Below are positions 39,001-48,724 of a DNA stretch of 64,000 nt, in pieces. The DNA lies in assembly GCA_019639155.1 (NCBI GenBank), contig JAHBSJ010000007.1, positions 1 through 64,000 of the forward strand, read 5' to 3'. How positions within the stretch are numbered: position 1 is the stretch's first letter; every line of letters starts with the position of its first letter. A program made the position numbers and the translations under genes. This DNA comes from Acidobacteriota bacterium (GTDB lineage: Bacteria > Acidobacteriota > Blastocatellia > Pyrinomonadales > Pyrinomonadaceae). The notes beneath the pieces are model-generated. The model ran no database searches. It worked only from the letters and a program-made list of their open reading frames with translations, and had not been told where the DNA came from.

Positions 39001-39029
39001 ACGCATGCCCGCCGCAAAGAGGCATGCGT
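39001..39029 (+). promoter_or_regulatory. Hairpin directly upstream of the ftsH ribosome site
   Basis: ACGCATGCC, an 11-base loop, GGCATGCGT: a perfect 9-bp stem that ends one base before GGAGG (39031-39035). Such a stem could affect ribosome access to a protease gene often controlled at the RNA level. Confidence 0.5.
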
Positions 39030-39042
39030 TGGAGGTTTTAAT

Positions 39043-40965
39043 TTGAATTCAAAGGGTAAGCAAGTTTTTCTATGGCTGATGATAATCTCGTCGGCGCTTA
39101 TTTTCGTGTGGTATTTGCAGTCAAAGCAGACCACGCCGCCGAAAGAGCTGTCGTTTGACGCGGCGCTGACGCAGATAAAGAACAAGGACATAAAAGAGGC
39201 CACGATCAAGTCGGATTCGCTGGAACTGGTAAATCAGGGCGATGTGAAAATGACCGCAAAGCTCGATTCGAGCGATTCCACTCGTGATCAGATCTATGCA
39301 GCAGCGACCGATACCGATACGGTGATCAAGCTGGAGCCCGCATCGAGCGGCTTCGGTTGGCTGATATTGGTAAACGCCCTTCCTTTCCTGCTGCTGATGG
39401 GCTTTTTGCTGTTCACGCTGCGGCAGATGCAGGCAGGCGGCAATAAGGCACTTTCGTTCGGTAAATCGAAGGCAAAGCTGCTGAACAACCAGCAGAAACG
39501 CGTCACTTTCAAGGATGTCGCCGGCGTTGACGAGGCCAAAGAAGAACTGCAGGAGATCATCGAGTTCCTGAAAGATCCGCAGAAGTTCCAAAAACTCGGC
39601 GGCAAGATACCAAAGGGCGTTCTGATGGTCGGCCCGCCGGGAACCGGCAAAACCTTGCTTGCCAAAGCTGTTGCAGGCGAAGCGAACGTTCCTTTCTTTT
39701 CAATTTCGGGCTCGGATTTTGTCGAGATGTTCGTCGGCGTCGGTGCATCACGCGTCCGCGACCTGTTCGAACAGGGCAAAAAGAACGCCCCGTGCATCAT
39801 CTTCATTGACGAGATCGATGCGGTCGGCCGTCATCGCGGTGCAGGCCTCGGCGGCGGACACGATGAACGTGAGCAAACGCTGAACCAGCTGCTGGTCGAG
39901 ATGGACGGTTTCGAATCGAACGACGGCGTCATCCTGATGGCTTCGACCAACAGGCCCGACGTGCTCGATCCTGCGTTGCTTCGTCCGGGCCGTTTTGACC
40001 GCCGCGTCGTCGTCGGCCGTCCGGACGTCCGCGGTCGCGAGGGCATTTTGAAAGTTCACACCAAAAAGATCCCGCTCGACGAGAACGTCGATGTCAGCGT
40101 GATCGCACGCGGCACGCCGGGCTTTACGGGTGCGGACCTTGCGAACATAGTCAACGAAGCGGCTCTCAACGCCGCACGTTACAACAAGAAAGTTGTGACG
40201 ATGAACGACTTCGAGGTCGCCAAAGACAAGGTGATCATGGGCACCGAACGCAAATCGATGGTCATCTCCGACGAGGAAAAGCGTATCACCGCCTATCACG
40301 AGGCCGGCCACACGCTTGTCGGGCTCAAGGTGCCGAACATCGACCCCGTGCACAAGGTCACCATCATTCCACGCGGAATGGCGTTGGGCCTGACGATGTA
40401 TCTGCCTGAAAAGGACCGTCTGAGCGCTTCGAAAGAATATTTGCTCGGCCAGATCGCGATGGCGATGGGCGGGCGGATCGCTGAGGACGTCTTTATCGGC
40501 AGCATCACGACCGGTGCGGCGAACGACATCGAAAAAGCGACGGAGGTCGCGCGTGCGATGGTCTGCGAATATGGCATGTCTGAACTCGGCCCGCTGACCT
40601 TCGGCAAAAAGGAAGAGCAGATCTTCCTCGGCCGCGAGATAGCGCAGCACCGCGATTACTCTGAGGACACCGCGATCCGGATAGACGAGCAGGTGCAGAA
40701 GATAATCAACGAACAGTATTCGCGTGCCGAGACAATTATTCGTGAGAATAAGGATGCTCTGATCCGACTTGCGGAGGCTCTGCTGGAATACGAGACGCTG
40801 GATGCTGTTCAGATACGGCGTGTCGTCGCCGGGCTGCCGCTCGACGTCGATTCCCCTGCGCCGGCAGACGACGACAAACCCGAAGGAAATGAAGAAAAGA
40901 CCGGGTCGCGTCTGACAGACACCATACTGCCGCCGATAACCGGCAACGATCCGGTAACGGCGTAA
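39043..40965 (+). CDS. ftsH: ATP-dependent zinc metalloprotease FtsH
   Basis: A membrane-bound AAA+ protease that degrades misfolded membrane proteins and regulators. It has two N-terminal helices (about 8-25 and 104-126) around a periplasmic domain, Walker A GPPGTGKT 197-204, Walker [31 protein letters not shown], and the zinc site HEAGH 419-423. TTG 39043 is the start, seven bases after a strong GGAGG. Length 640 is typical. Confidence 0.96.
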   Translation: MNSKGKQVFLWLMIISSALIFVWYLQSKQTTPPKELSFDAALTQIKNKDIKEATIKSDSLELVNQGDVKMTAKLDSSDSTRDQIYAAATDTDTVIKLEPASSGFGWLILVNALPFLLLMGFLLFTLRQMQAGGNKALSFGKSKAKLLNNQQKRVTFKDVAGVDEAKEELQEIIEFLKDPQKFQKLGGKIPKGVLMVGPPGTGKTLLAKAVAGEANVPFFSISGSDFVEMFVGVGASRVRDLFEQGKKNAPCIIFIDEIDAVGRHRGAGLGGGHDEREQTLNQLLVEMDGFESNDGVILMASTNRPDVLDPALLRPGRFDRRVVVGRPDVRGREGILKVHTKKIPLDENVDVSVIARGTPGFTGADLANIVNEAALNAARYNKKVVTMNDFEVAKDKVIMGTERKSMVISDEEKRITAYHEAGHTLVGLKVPNIDPVHKVTIIPRGMALGLTMYLPEKDRLSASKEYLLGQIAMAMGGRIAEDVFIGSITTGAANDIEKATEVARAMVCEYGMSELGPLTFGKKEEQIFLGREIAQHRDYSEDTAIRIDEQVQKIINEQYSRAETIIRENKDALIRLAEALLEYETLDAVQIRRVVAGLPLDVDSPAPADDDKPEGNEEKTGSRLTDTILPPITGNDPVTA

Positions 40966-40978
40966 GCAGCGTGACAAT

Positions 40979-41034
40979 GTGAAAACGTGAAAGAGGGGAA
41001 AAGTCGAAACTTTTCTCCTTTTTCGCTTTTTCAC
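40979..41034. repeat. Inverted repeat between ftsH and folP
   Basis: GTGAAAA-CGTGAAA-type units on the left face TTTTTCGCTTTTTCAC on the right around a GAAAAGT-CGAA-ACTTTTC hairpin. It can act as a bidirectional terminator-like stem, though the T-tract is inside the stem. Confidence 0.6.
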
Positions 41035-41045
41035 CTTTCAACTCT

Positions 41046-41906
41046 ATGAGTTTCTGGCAGACATCTCGGCGAACGATCGCTCTTGACCGGCCGCTGGTAA
41101 TGGGCATTTTGAACGTCACGCCCGACAGCTTCTCGGACGGCGGGCTTTTCAATTCACCCGATGCCGCCGCAGAACGCATCGAGCAGATGATCGCGGACGG
41201 AGCCGACATCATCGACATCGGCGGCGAGTCCACGCGGCCGGGCAGCGAACGGGTCGATGCAGACGAAGAGATACGCCGAGTCGTTCCCGCCATTCGTGCC
41301 GCTTGCGAATTTGGTGTTCCCATATCGATCGACACAAGTAAGGCCGCGGTCGCTCGTGCAGCGGTTGATGCGGGAGCGGAGATCATCAACGATATTTCGG
41401 GGCTTCGCTTTGACGGCAAGATGGCGGCGACGGCCGCGGAAACAAAAGCGGGACTCATTCTGATGCACTCACGCGGCGATTTTGAGGAGATGCACTCGCA
41501 GCCGGCTGTCGAAAACATCGTTTCCGAGGTTTGCGGTGGGCTCGCAGAGAGCATTGCAAAAGCGGAGGCAGCAGGCGTTGAACGCCGAAGGATCGTGTTG
41601 GATGTCGGCATCGGCTTTGGCAAAACTTGGGAGCAGAACCTCGAACTGCTGGCACGCCACGGCGAGATCTCGGAATATTTTTCCGATCTTCCATTTTTGA
41701 TCGGTGTGTCTCGAAAGTCATTTATCGGGAAGATATTGGGCGACGTTCCCCCCGACGAACGGCTCGAAGGCAGCCTCGCAGCGGCACTTTTTGCTGTGGA
41801 ACGCGGAGCCGCCATCGTCCGGACGCACGATGTAAAACAGACCGCAGATGCCCTGCGGGTTCGCCACGCAATTTCGCAAGACCGCCGAAATTCAGCCGGC
41901 TCGTGA
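41046..41906 (+). CDS. folP: Dihydropteroate synthase
   Basis: Condenses hydroxymethyl-dihydropterin pyrophosphate with p-aminobenzoate in folate synthesis; the sulfonamide target. The 286-residue protein has MGILNVTPDSFSDGG, IDIGGESTRPGS, and DVGIGFGKT, all family signatures. It is followed at 19 bp by the LptE-like gene. Confidence 0.95.
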   Translation: MSFWQTSRRTIALDRPLVMGILNVTPDSFSDGGLFNSPDAAAERIEQMIADGADIIDIGGESTRPGSERVDADEEIRRVVPAIRAACEFGVPISIDTSKAAVARAAVDAGAEIINDISGLRFDGKMAATAAETKAGLILMHSRGDFEEMHSQPAVENIVSEVCGGLAESIAKAEAAGVERRRIVLDVGIGFGKTWEQNLELLARHGEISEYFSDLPFLIGVSRKSFIGKILGDVPPDERLEGSLAAALFAVERGAAIVRTHDVKQTADALRVRHAISQDRRNSAGS

Positions 41907-41924
41907 TATCATGGCAAAAACAAG

Positions 41925-42479
41925 ATGAGGCAGTATTTCACAGTAATTTCGCTCACGCTGCTGCTGCTCGCGACGGCAGGCTTTACGGAATGCTACAAGC
42001 CGGTCACGGGCTCGGGCGTTCTGAAGAATATCAAGGTCGTGGCAGTGCCGGCGTTCCAATTCGAGGCGCAGGGCGTACGCTATCGTGTAGAATCGCGCTT
42101 CACTGAGGCGGTCAGCCGCGAACTAATACGCCGCGGCGGCGGCATCAAGGTGCAGAGCACGCTGAACCGAGCCGATGCCGTGATCGAAGGCACCATCCGC
42201 GATTTCAGTTTTACGGGCGTACTGCTCGACAGCGAAGGCAGAGCACGCGTTTACGAAGTGACCATCGTAACGGCCGTTACTGTCCGCGACCTGCGAAATA
42301 ACAACATAATTTACGACAATCAAAATTTCATTTTCCGCGATTCGTTCGAATTCAGCGATGATCCTAGATCCTTCTTTAATGAGGAAGACCCTGCCGTAGA
42401 GCGTATGGCGCGTTCATTCGCAGCGGCCGCGGTCTCTGCTTTCATCAACGGCGTCGGCGTTCGCGAAGAGAAGAAATAG
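41925..42479 (+). CDS. lptE: LptE-like LPS-assembly protein
   Basis: LptE plugs the LptD barrel during lipopolysaccharide insertion. The 184-residue protein has an N-terminal hydrophobic segment then CYKPVTGSGVLKNIKVVAVPAF, a beta-alpha layout like LptE (FTEAVSRELIRRGGGIKV, ADAVIEGTIRDF). The expected lipobox is poor: the residues before Cys23 are F-T-E, not the usual L-A-G, so lipidation is doubtful. Position just before holA supports the call, since lptE and holA are neighbours in many bacteria. Confidence 0.75.
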   Translation: MRQYFTVISLTLLLLATAGFTECYKPVTGSGVLKNIKVVAVPAFQFEAQGVRYRVESRFTEAVSRELIRRGGGIKVQSTLNRADAVIEGTIRDFSFTGVLLDSEGRARVYEVTIVTAVTVRDLRNNNIIYDNQNFIFRDSFEFSDDPRSFFNEEDPAVERMARSFAAAAVSAFINGVGVREEKK

Positions 42480-42485
42480 AATTTC

Positions 42486-43523
42486 ATGCCGCATAAACGC
42501 GAAGACCTGCGGGCACAATTGAAACGCGGCGAATTGTCGCCGGTCTATGTGCTTTTCGGAGCCGAGACCTACCTTCGCGACCTCGCCGCAAAGACCGTCG
42601 CCGACCGAGCGTTCACCGAGGGCGATGCTCGCGATTTCAACGAAACATCATTTGCCCTCAACAAGGCAGGCGAACTTGCCAATGTGCTCACCGCCGCCTA
42701 TCAAATGCCGATGATGGCGAGCCGCCGCGTCGTCCGCGTAACGAACGTCAGGATCACGCAGGGCGGCCGCGGCGATACCATCGGTGACGCGGATGAAAAT
42801 GCTCTGCAAAGCTATCTCAACGACCCTGCAAAGGATTCGATCGTCATTTTTGTTGCCGACGAACTGAACGGCGTCCGGCGCATGGGCAAACTTCTTCGCG
42901 AGAAAGCTTTCGCGGTGGATTTTGAGCCGATGGCGGACGCAGAGCTCACGAATTGGGCCGCCGACCGCATTAGTGAAACGGGCTGCGGCATAGAAAGGGC
43001 CGCTCTCGACCTGCTGGTAAAACGCGCGGGACCCGACGTACGTCGAGTGACGAACGAAGCGGCAAAGCTAGTAACCGCTGCGCTACCCGAAAAACTGATA
43101 ACTCCCGACCTTGTCGATGAACTCGTACCGTTCACGCGTGAGCTCGACAATTTCGAATTCGGCAGGCATCTGGTCGCAGGCGACCGTTCCGCGGCATTGC
43201 GCGTGCTTCGCAAGATCATCGACGACGGCGCCGAGCCGGTGATGATACTCGGGCTGATAGCCTACAATGTGCGCCGTCTGCTGATCGCCAAAGAGATGAT
43301 GCAAAGATCCGCCGACAGGCGCGACGTTGCGAACGTCCTCAAACTCAGATACAGCGACCAGGAAGCGTTCCTCTCCGCCGCACGGCGAGCGGACGGCTAC
43401 AAGCTGAAAAAGGCAATAAAGCGCATCGCCGAAACCGACGTCGCGTTGAAAACGTCCATCGGCGGCGGCGGCGATGCGGGCGGCCGCATGCTGCTGGAAA
43501 TGCTGGTCTGCGAACTCGCCTAG
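42486..43523 (+). CDS. holA: DNA polymerase III subunit delta
   Basis: A clamp-loader subunit that opens the beta sliding clamp. The 345-residue protein begins with RGELSPVYVLFGAETYLRDL, the usual HolA opening, then an AAA+-like domain without Walker motifs and the C-terminal collar helices (LRKIIDDGAEPVMILGLIAYNVRRLL). Six bases separate it from the lptE-like gene, suggesting an operon folP-lptE-holA. Confidence 0.9.
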   Translation: MPHKREDLRAQLKRGELSPVYVLFGAETYLRDLAAKTVADRAFTEGDARDFNETSFALNKAGELANVLTAAYQMPMMASRRVVRVTNVRITQGGRGDTIGDADENALQSYLNDPAKDSIVIFVADELNGVRRMGKLLREKAFAVDFEPMADAELTNWAADRISETGCGIERAALDLLVKRAGPDVRRVTNEAAKLVTAALPEKLITPDLVDELVPFTRELDNFEFGRHLVAGDRSAALRVLRKIIDDGAEPVMILGLIAYNVRRLLIAKEMMQRSADRRDVANVLKLRYSDQEAFLSAARRADGYKLKKAIKRIAETDVALKTSIGGGGDAGGRMLLEMLVCELA

Positions 43524-44248
43524 ACGGCAGCCAATCCCGAGGCCTTATTGAAATTCAGATAAAGATCGTTGTAATCGCCTAACGCTCTATTCAGTATTAG
43601 CGGCAGCTGTTTGATGTCGTTGTTGTTAACGATGAGATTCAGGTTCCGCATGAACGCTTCCTGAGCGTTCATCGTCGTGCCTTGGTCTTCGAGCGATATC
43701 AGGAAAAGACGGCGGCGTTCCGATGAGTACATCGAATTCGCACGCTGCTGAATGACGGCGGCCCCGCCGCTTTCCTGTGCAAAGTCCGGTGAGAATATGA
43801 GTATCGACGTCTTTCCGTCCCGGAGACGTTCGTTCGCCTGAGCGGGATTTTGGGCGACATAAACCTTGTAACCGGAGCTTGCCAGCATCTTTGCCACCTC
43901 GTCCCGTTTCTCGCCGAGGCAAAGCAGAGCCCGTCGGGGTTTTTCTTCGTCGTCATCGTCCTGCAGTTTGTTCTTGTCGGCGTGCAATGCGGACATAAGT
44001 GTGCGAAGCGATTCGTTGACCTGCTTCTCAACCTCGCGTTTTGCGAACTCGGCGGCATTGTCACCGGTCGGCTGCACCGGTTGATTTGCAGCCAACTGAT
44101 CGACCGGTGAAACGGCCCTGCCGCCCGCACCTTTTTGGACGCGCAATAGGTTTTGACACCGCGGACAACGAACCGAGAAGCTCCCTGCCGGGATCTTTGA
44201 TTCGTCAAGCTGTAACGAGACCGAGCAACTATCGCATCTGATGATCAT
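43520..44248 (-). CDS. MJ0042-type zinc-ribbon protein
   Basis: A 242-residue protein. The N-terminal zinc ribbon CDSC...CPRC (about 5-34) is of the MJ0042 type, followed by a linker and an acidic run (DDDDEE), then a receiver-like alpha/beta domain (RALLCLGEKRDEVAKMLASSGYKVYVA, ILIFSPDFA) lacking a recognisable phospho-acceptor pattern. It is followed on the same strand at 27 bp upstream by pilT, suggesting a type IV pilus or motility link. It overlaps the convergent holA end by four bases. Confidence 0.7.
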   Translation of the reverse strand: MIIRCDSCSVSLQLDESKIPAGSFSVRCPRCQNLLRVQKGAGGRAVSPVDQLAANQPVQPTGDNAAEFAKREVEKQVNESLRTLMSALHADKNKLQDDDDEEKPRRALLCLGEKRDEVAKMLASSGYKVYVAQNPAQANERLRDGKTSILIFSPDFAQESGGAAVIQQRANSMYSSERRRLFLISLEDQGTTMNAQEAFMRNLNLIVNNNDIKQLPLILNRALGDYNDLYLNFNKASGLAAV

Positions 44249-44275
44249 ATCTGTTTCATTGGCCCTAAACGGCCG

Positions 44276-45481
44276 CTATTCCATCATGTTCAAGACCGAG
44301 TCGGGATCTTTTTTCGCCGGTGGCGGCGGGATCGCAGGTTTTGGAAGTGTGTCCTTCTTGTGCAGCCGCATATAGTCTTCCGTCGAGGCCAAACCCGAGA
44401 GCTGAAGAAGCAAATTGTTCTGATTCGTGGCAAACGCGAGGCCGTCTTCCATCGAGATCTGTTTCTTCTCGATCATTCCGCGGATAACGGTATCGAAATC
44501 CTGCATACCGTCCAGCTCACCGTCACGAATGGCGTCAAGCAGCGTCTTGCCTTCGCTTTCGCCGCGTTCGATGTATTCGCGTGTTCGCGGATTCGATTTC
44601 AGGATCTCGACCGCCGCTATACGGCCGCGGCCGTCCGCCGTCGGGATAAGCCGCTGCGAAACGATATAGCGAAATGTCTGGGCAAGGCGCGTCCGGATGA
44701 TGCGCTCCTCGTTCTTCGGATAGAGTCCGATAATGCGGTCGATGGTCTTTGAAGCATCGATCGTGTGCAGGGTCGATAGCACAAGGTGGCCTGTCTCAGC
44801 CGCCTCGAGGGCGATCTCCGCCGTTTCGAGGTCGCGCATCTCGCCGACCAGTATGACCTTCGGCGCCTGTCGAAGTGCGGCCCGCAGAGCAGACGCGAAA
44901 TCGCGCGTGTCCGCTCCGATCTCGCGCTGATTGATCGTGCTCTTTTTGTGGGTATGCAGAAATTCTATCGGGTCCTCGATGGTGACGATGTGATATGCCT
45001 TTGTCTCATTGATCTTGTCGATGATGGCCGCAAGCGTCGAGCTCTTTCCCGAACCTGTCGGGCCCGTGAGGAGGACGACGCCGTTGCGAATGTCCGCGAT
45101 CTGTGCGAGCTGCGGCGGCAGCCGGAGCGACTCGAAACTCGGTATCTCGTGCGGGATCACACGCATTACTATCGAGTAGGTGTTCCGCTGTTGAAAGATG
45201 TTCACACGAAAACGGCACTTGCCCGGCAGAGCGTAGCTGAGGTCGGCGGTTCTGAGGCGGGCGAGGTGGTCGGCGGCGTCAGGATTGTCGCGGATGAGAG
45301 CCATCGCTATCATCTCGGTCTGAAATGCACTCAGTTTACCGAGCCCAAGCGGCGACGTCGGATAGAGTACTCCGTTGATCTCGACCTGCGGTTTCTGGCC
45401 GCACGAAAAATTGAGGTCGCTGACGTTCTCGGACGTGAGCAGCATTTGCTCTATGATCGGTGCTATATCAAGAAGACTCAT
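44276..45481 (-). CDS. pilT: Type IV pilus retraction ATPase PilT
   Basis: A hexameric motor that depolymerises pili for twitching. The 401-residue protein has Walker A LLTGPTGSGKSSTLAAIID, the Asp box VTIEDPIEFLH, Walker B VILVGEMRDLETAEIALEAAETGHLV, and the His box LSTLHT. PilT normally ends with an AIRNLI motif; here a proline/lysine-rich tail is present, so a PilU-like role is possible. No other pilus genes are in view. Confidence 0.9.
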   Translation of the reverse strand: MSLLDIAPIIEQMLLTSENVSDLNFSCGQKPQVEINGVLYPTSPLGLGKLSAFQTEMIAMALIRDNPDAADHLARLRTADLSYALPGKCRFRVNIFQQRNTYSIVMRVIPHEIPSFESLRLPPQLAQIADIRNGVVLLTGPTGSGKSSTLAAIIDKINETKAYHIVTIEDPIEFLHTHKKSTINQREIGADTRDFASALRAALRQAPKVILVGEMRDLETAEIALEAAETGHLVLSTLHTIDASKTIDRIIGLYPKNEERIIRTRLAQTFRYIVSQRLIPTADGRGRIAAVEILKSNPRTREYIERGESEGKTLLDAIRDGELDGMQDFDTVIRGMIEKKQISMEDGLAFATNQNNLLLQLSGLASTEDYMRLHKKDTLPKPAIPPPPAKKDPDSVLNMME

Positions 45482-45625
45482 TTGTAGGTGTTGCTCCTGA
45501 ACAAAGGTTCACCGGGGAAGGCGTTTGGTGAGGAATGTCCACGTCGGGTGCCGAGCGGCACACGCCGTCAGAAAAATGATAACTGAATCCTGCATTAGAA
45601 TGCAAGACAAAAGTCAACAATGTTG

Positions 45626-46258
45626 TTATATGTTGTTCGCTATGCCGATCAATGAGGAAAGGCGGGAAGGAATATCCGAATTATCGCCATAAAGAGCTGA
45701 TATCATGGCAACGGAATCGGCGCCCGCCGCCAGCACGCCGGAAATTCGCGAGTTGCTGATGCCGCCGATCGCCACCAACGGTATGCTGCCGATCGCGGCC
45801 CGAACAGCGGCGATGCCCTCAATGCCGATGACGGGTTCGGTATCTTCTTTTGTATCAGTAGGATAGATGGGCCCGATGGCGATATAGTCTATCGGCATTT
45901 TCGCCGCGGCGGCGGCCTGTTCGACCGAGTGCGTCGAATAGCCGATGATGGCGGCATCACCCAAAATTTCACGTGCGGCCTCGGGCGGCAGATCATTTTG
46001 GCCCAAATGTACGCCCGCCGCTCCCGACATCATAGCTATATCGACGCGGTCATTGATGATGATCTTTACGTCAGACTCTCTGCCTGCGGCCACGGCGTCG
46101 CGGGCCATCGCCAAAAATTCACCGGACGGCAGGCCTTTTTCGCGAACCTGGATCAATGACGCACCGCCCCGAGCAAGCTGTCGGATCAACTCGGCATGCG
46201 GCATGCCGGAAAGGCGGCGGTCTGTTATCGGATAGATCTTCGGAAGTAGGAATTTCAC
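45626..46258 (-). CDS. thiE: Thiamine phosphate synthase
   Basis: Couples HMP pyrophosphate with the thiazole phosphate. The 210-residue TIM barrel has GGASLIQVREKGL, VKIIINDRVDIAMMSGAAGVHLGQNDLP, and IGYSTHSVEQA. The start is GTG 46258. No TPP riboswitch is seen upstream; the gene follows rimI closely on the same strand. Confidence 0.92.
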   Translation of the reverse strand: MKFLLPKIYPITDRRLSGMPHAELIRQLARGGASLIQVREKGLPSGEFLAMARDAVAAGRESDVKIIINDRVDIAMMSGAAGVHLGQNDLPPEAAREILGDAAIIGYSTHSVEQAAAAAKMPIDYIAIGPIYPTDTKEDTEPVIGIEGIAAVRAAIGSIPLVAIGGISNSRISGVLAAGADSVAMISALYGDNSDIPSRLSSLIGIANNI

Positions 46259-46272
46259 GGCGGATGAATCTT

Positions 46273-46803
46273 TCAGAGGGCTTTCATCATGAGAAAACAG
46301 TCCTCGCCGTCGCGATAGTATTTTGAGATGCGTTGGACCGCTATATACCCTCGTTTTCGGTAAAGCTCTTGCGCCTGAACGTTGCTCACGCGGACCTCAA
46401 GCACCATGGTGCTCAGGCTGCGGCTGGCAACTGCGGCCTCAAGATGATCCAAGAGCCTCGCAGCGAGTCCTCGGCGACGGTGTTCGGGGGCGACGCCTAT
46501 TGTCGTCAAATGGGCCGACCCATTCTCGTTCACCAGAGCAAACGCGAATGCGACCATGCGCTGTTCCGGCGTGACGATCCTATAGCTGAGAGAGAGCGGT
46601 TCATCAAAAAGATACTCAAATGTATATTTCGAGTAATGGTCGCCGTTCGCGAAGCACCGCAAATTCAGACGGATCACTTCACCGAGTTGTCTGCGGGTCA
46701 AAGGGCGGATGTGGTATTCGGTCGCCGGCGCAGGGCATGCATCTTCGGCCGCCGGCCAATAGCCGGGAATGAAAATGCTTCGGATCGAATCCAGGAACGC
46801 CAT
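46273..46803 (-). CDS. GNAT acetyltransferase, RimI-like
   Basis: A 176-residue protein with the GNAT core: TTIGVAPEHRRRGLAARLLDHLEAAV (the acetyl-CoA R-x2-G-x-A loop) and LEVRVSNVQAQELYRKRGYIAVQRISKYY, typical of ribosomal-protein alanine acetyltransferases. It has about 40 extra N-terminal residues. The ATG at 46803 lies seven bases after the queA stop, so the two are cotranscribed. Confidence 0.82.
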   Translation of the reverse strand: MAFLDSIRSIFIPGYWPAAEDACPAPATEYHIRPLTRRQLGEVIRLNLRCFANGDHYSKYTFEYLFDEPLSLSYRIVTPEQRMVAFAFALVNENGSAHLTTIGVAPEHRRRGLAARLLDHLEAAVASRSLSTMVLEVRVSNVQAQELYRKRGYIAVQRISKYYRDGEDCFLMMKAL

Positions 46804-46810
46804 ACGCCGT

Positions 46811-47842
46811 CTAAAATATGAACATACAGTCGCCGTAGCTGTAAAAACGGTACCCTTCGGCAACAGCGTGGTCGTATGCGCTCATTATAAGTTGGCGCCC
46901 GCCAAATGTGGAAGTCAGCACGAGCAGCGAGCTCTGCGGCAGGTGAAAATTTGTCACCAGAGCCTTTACCGCCTTGAACTGATATCCGGGTGTGATCGTC
47001 AGTTCGGCTTCGCGGCGGCCGGGTTCGATACGGCCGAAGCGTGCAAAACAGTCCTCCAGTGTTCGTGTCGTCGTTGTCCCTATGGCGACGATACGCCTGT
47101 TTTCATTCAATGCTCTGTTCAGTTCGGCCGCGGCGTCGTCTGATATCTCATACGCTTCCGGTGCGACGCGGTGATCGGCAAGGTTTTCGGCTCTTACGGG
47201 CTGAAATGTTCCATAACCGACGTGCAGCGTTACCTCTACTTTCTCGATTCCTCGCTGTTCGACGTCGGCCAAAATTTCTGGCGTGAAATGCAGCCCGGCG
47301 GTCGGTGCGGCGATCGAGCCGCGGTCCTTTGCGTAAACGGTCTGATAGCGTTCGCGGTCGGTGTCGTCAGAACCGCGTTCTCGTTTAATGTACGGAGCCA
47401 GCGGCGTGCGGCCGACGCGCTCGAGTGTTTCGAAAATATCTCCCGTGCATTCCAGACCGACGATGACGCCGCCTTCTTCCGTCCTTTCCACTACCACCGC
47501 AGAAAGTTCGTCGCCGAAAAGCACGCGTTTTCCGGGCTGCAGGCGCTTGGCCGGGCGTGCGAGAGCTTCCCAGCGTGCGTCGCCGAGATCGCGGACAAGG
47601 AATATTTCGACCGCCGCACCGGTTTCGCTGCGGCCGATAAGCCGTGCGGGAAAAACGCGGGAATTGTTGACGACAAGTACATCGTCAGGCCGCAGCAGAG
47701 AAGGAAATTCCGAAAATGCAGAATCGCGAAAGGTTCCGGCTGCCCGATCGACGGCCAGCATTCGCGATGCCGCACGGTCAGCGAGCGGCTGCTGGGCGAT
47801 CAGTTCTTCGGGAAGATGAAAATCGAGGTCGGACAGCCTCAT
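46811..47842 (-). CDS. queA: S-adenosylmethionine:tRNA ribosyltransferase-isomerase QueA
   Basis: Converts preQ1 in tRNA to epoxyqueuosine using the ribosyl group of SAM. The protein starts MRLSDLDFHLPEELIAQQPL, the family N-terminus, and contains SRVFPARLIG, YQTVYAKDRGSIAAPTAGLHFT and GTTTTRTLED. The ATG at 47842 is chosen; 23 further in-frame residues upstream are outside the family pattern and approach the tRNA gene. Confidence 0.93.
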   Translation of the reverse strand: MRLSDLDFHLPEELIAQQPLADRAASRMLAVDRAAGTFRDSAFSEFPSLLRPDDVLVVNNSRVFPARLIGRSETGAAVEIFLVRDLGDARWEALARPAKRLQPGKRVLFGDELSAVVVERTEEGGVIVGLECTGDIFETLERVGRTPLAPYIKRERGSDDTDRERYQTVYAKDRGSIAAPTAGLHFTPEILADVEQRGIEKVEVTLHVGYGTFQPVRAENLADHRVAPEAYEISDDAAAELNRALNENRRIVAIGTTTTRTLEDCFARFGRIEPGRREAELTITPGYQFKAVKALVTNFHLPQSSLLVLTSTFGGRQLIMSAYDHAVAEGYRFYSYGDCMFIF

Positions 47843-47881
47843 TCGGGTTTGCTGGATAGGAAGAAACGGCCGTCGAGAAAA

Positions 47882-47969
47882 TGGTGCCGGAGGTCGGACT
47901 CGAACCGACATGGGCGTGAAGCCCGCCAGATTTTGAGTCTGGTGCGTATACCAATTTCGCCACTCCGGC
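47882..47969 (-). tRNA. tRNA-Leu(CAA)
   Basis: The acceptor stem GCCGGAG/CTCCGGC closes, the anticodon stem CCAGA/TCTGG holds the loop CTCAAAA with anticodon CAA, and a long variable arm marks a class II tRNA. The discriminator is A and the CCA end is encoded (47882-47884). It lies upstream of queA on the same strand. Confidence 0.93.
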
Positions 47970-48043
47970 AGCGAACTAAGATATTAAATCCCGCGACCGA
48001 CAGCGGTCAAGCACTAGAAGTGAGAGACAGAAGGGCGCAATTA

Positions 48044-48724
48044 TCAGATCTTCAAAAGTTCGGTGATCTCGACACGCTCGCGGGCCTGTTCCAGGAAACG
48101 TTCGATCGCCTGGCCTGTCTTGCGTGCGAAAAGCATCTCCCGAATCTCGGCGCGCTTATCTTCGAAGTTTGGCAGCAGCAGGCCCGGAAACTGCCTGCGA
48201 AAATCGGGCCTGTACTGTTCTTGGAAGAAACGCTGCTCTTCCTCGGGCGTGACGACCACGAAAGACCCAAAACGAAAATCGATATACTTATCTATCGCCA
48301 GCCGCTGCGACATCAATCGCTGAAACGCCTCATCGTTTATTGAGCGGAAACCGACGCGGCGCAGCCTTGCCTCGAACTCCGCCGGTGACCGGAAATATGA
48401 CACGGTCTCTGCGATCTTCGCGGCGACCTCCTGCTCTGTAGGCGGGTTTCGCGGCAGGCGTTCCGCTTCAAGAGCGAAGAGCCGCTGGTCGATCAGGGTG
48501 CGAAGCGCCCGCTGCAGATCATCAGCATCCGGCGGATCGAGCTCAGTACCCGGCTGCAGAGCCATCTGCCACATCACGTCAGACAGCATGATCAGTTCGG
48601 TCCTGGCGCCATCGTTCAAGACAACCAGTGTCTTGTCCACCTCAACCTGAGAGTGCACAGAAAAAACCGACGCAACGAAAAGGAGCATCGCGGAAAACAG
48701 AACTTTGTGGCAGGTGTTTGCCAT
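48044..48724 (-). CDS. Secreted SurA-N-like protein
   Basis: A 226-residue protein with a signal peptide ending near SVHSQ. The rest is helical and resembles the N-terminal chaperone part of SurA/PrsA-type proteins (LIDQRLFALEAERL, QEVAAKIAETVSYFRSPAEFEARLRRVGF) without a PPIase domain. It may be a periplasmic chaperone. The ATG at 48724 (MANTCHK) is taken as start; an in-frame ATG lies four codons upstream. Confidence 0.65.
   Translation of the reverse strand: MANTCHKVLFSAMLLFVASVFSVHSQVEVDKTLVVLNDGARTELIMLSDVMWQMALQPGTELDPPDADDLQRALRTLIDQRLFALEAERLPRNPPTEQEVAAKIAETVSYFRSPAEFEARLRRVGFRSINDEAFQRLMSQRLAIDKYIDFRFGSFVVVTPEEEQRFFQEQYRPDFRRQFPGLLLPNFEDKRAEIREMLFARKTGQAIERFLEQARERVEITELLKI

Noticed and set aside
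39748-41034. 428-codon open frame opposite ftsH
   Set aside because: It is antisense to conserved AAA+ and zinc-protease motifs of FtsH and has no family features of its own.
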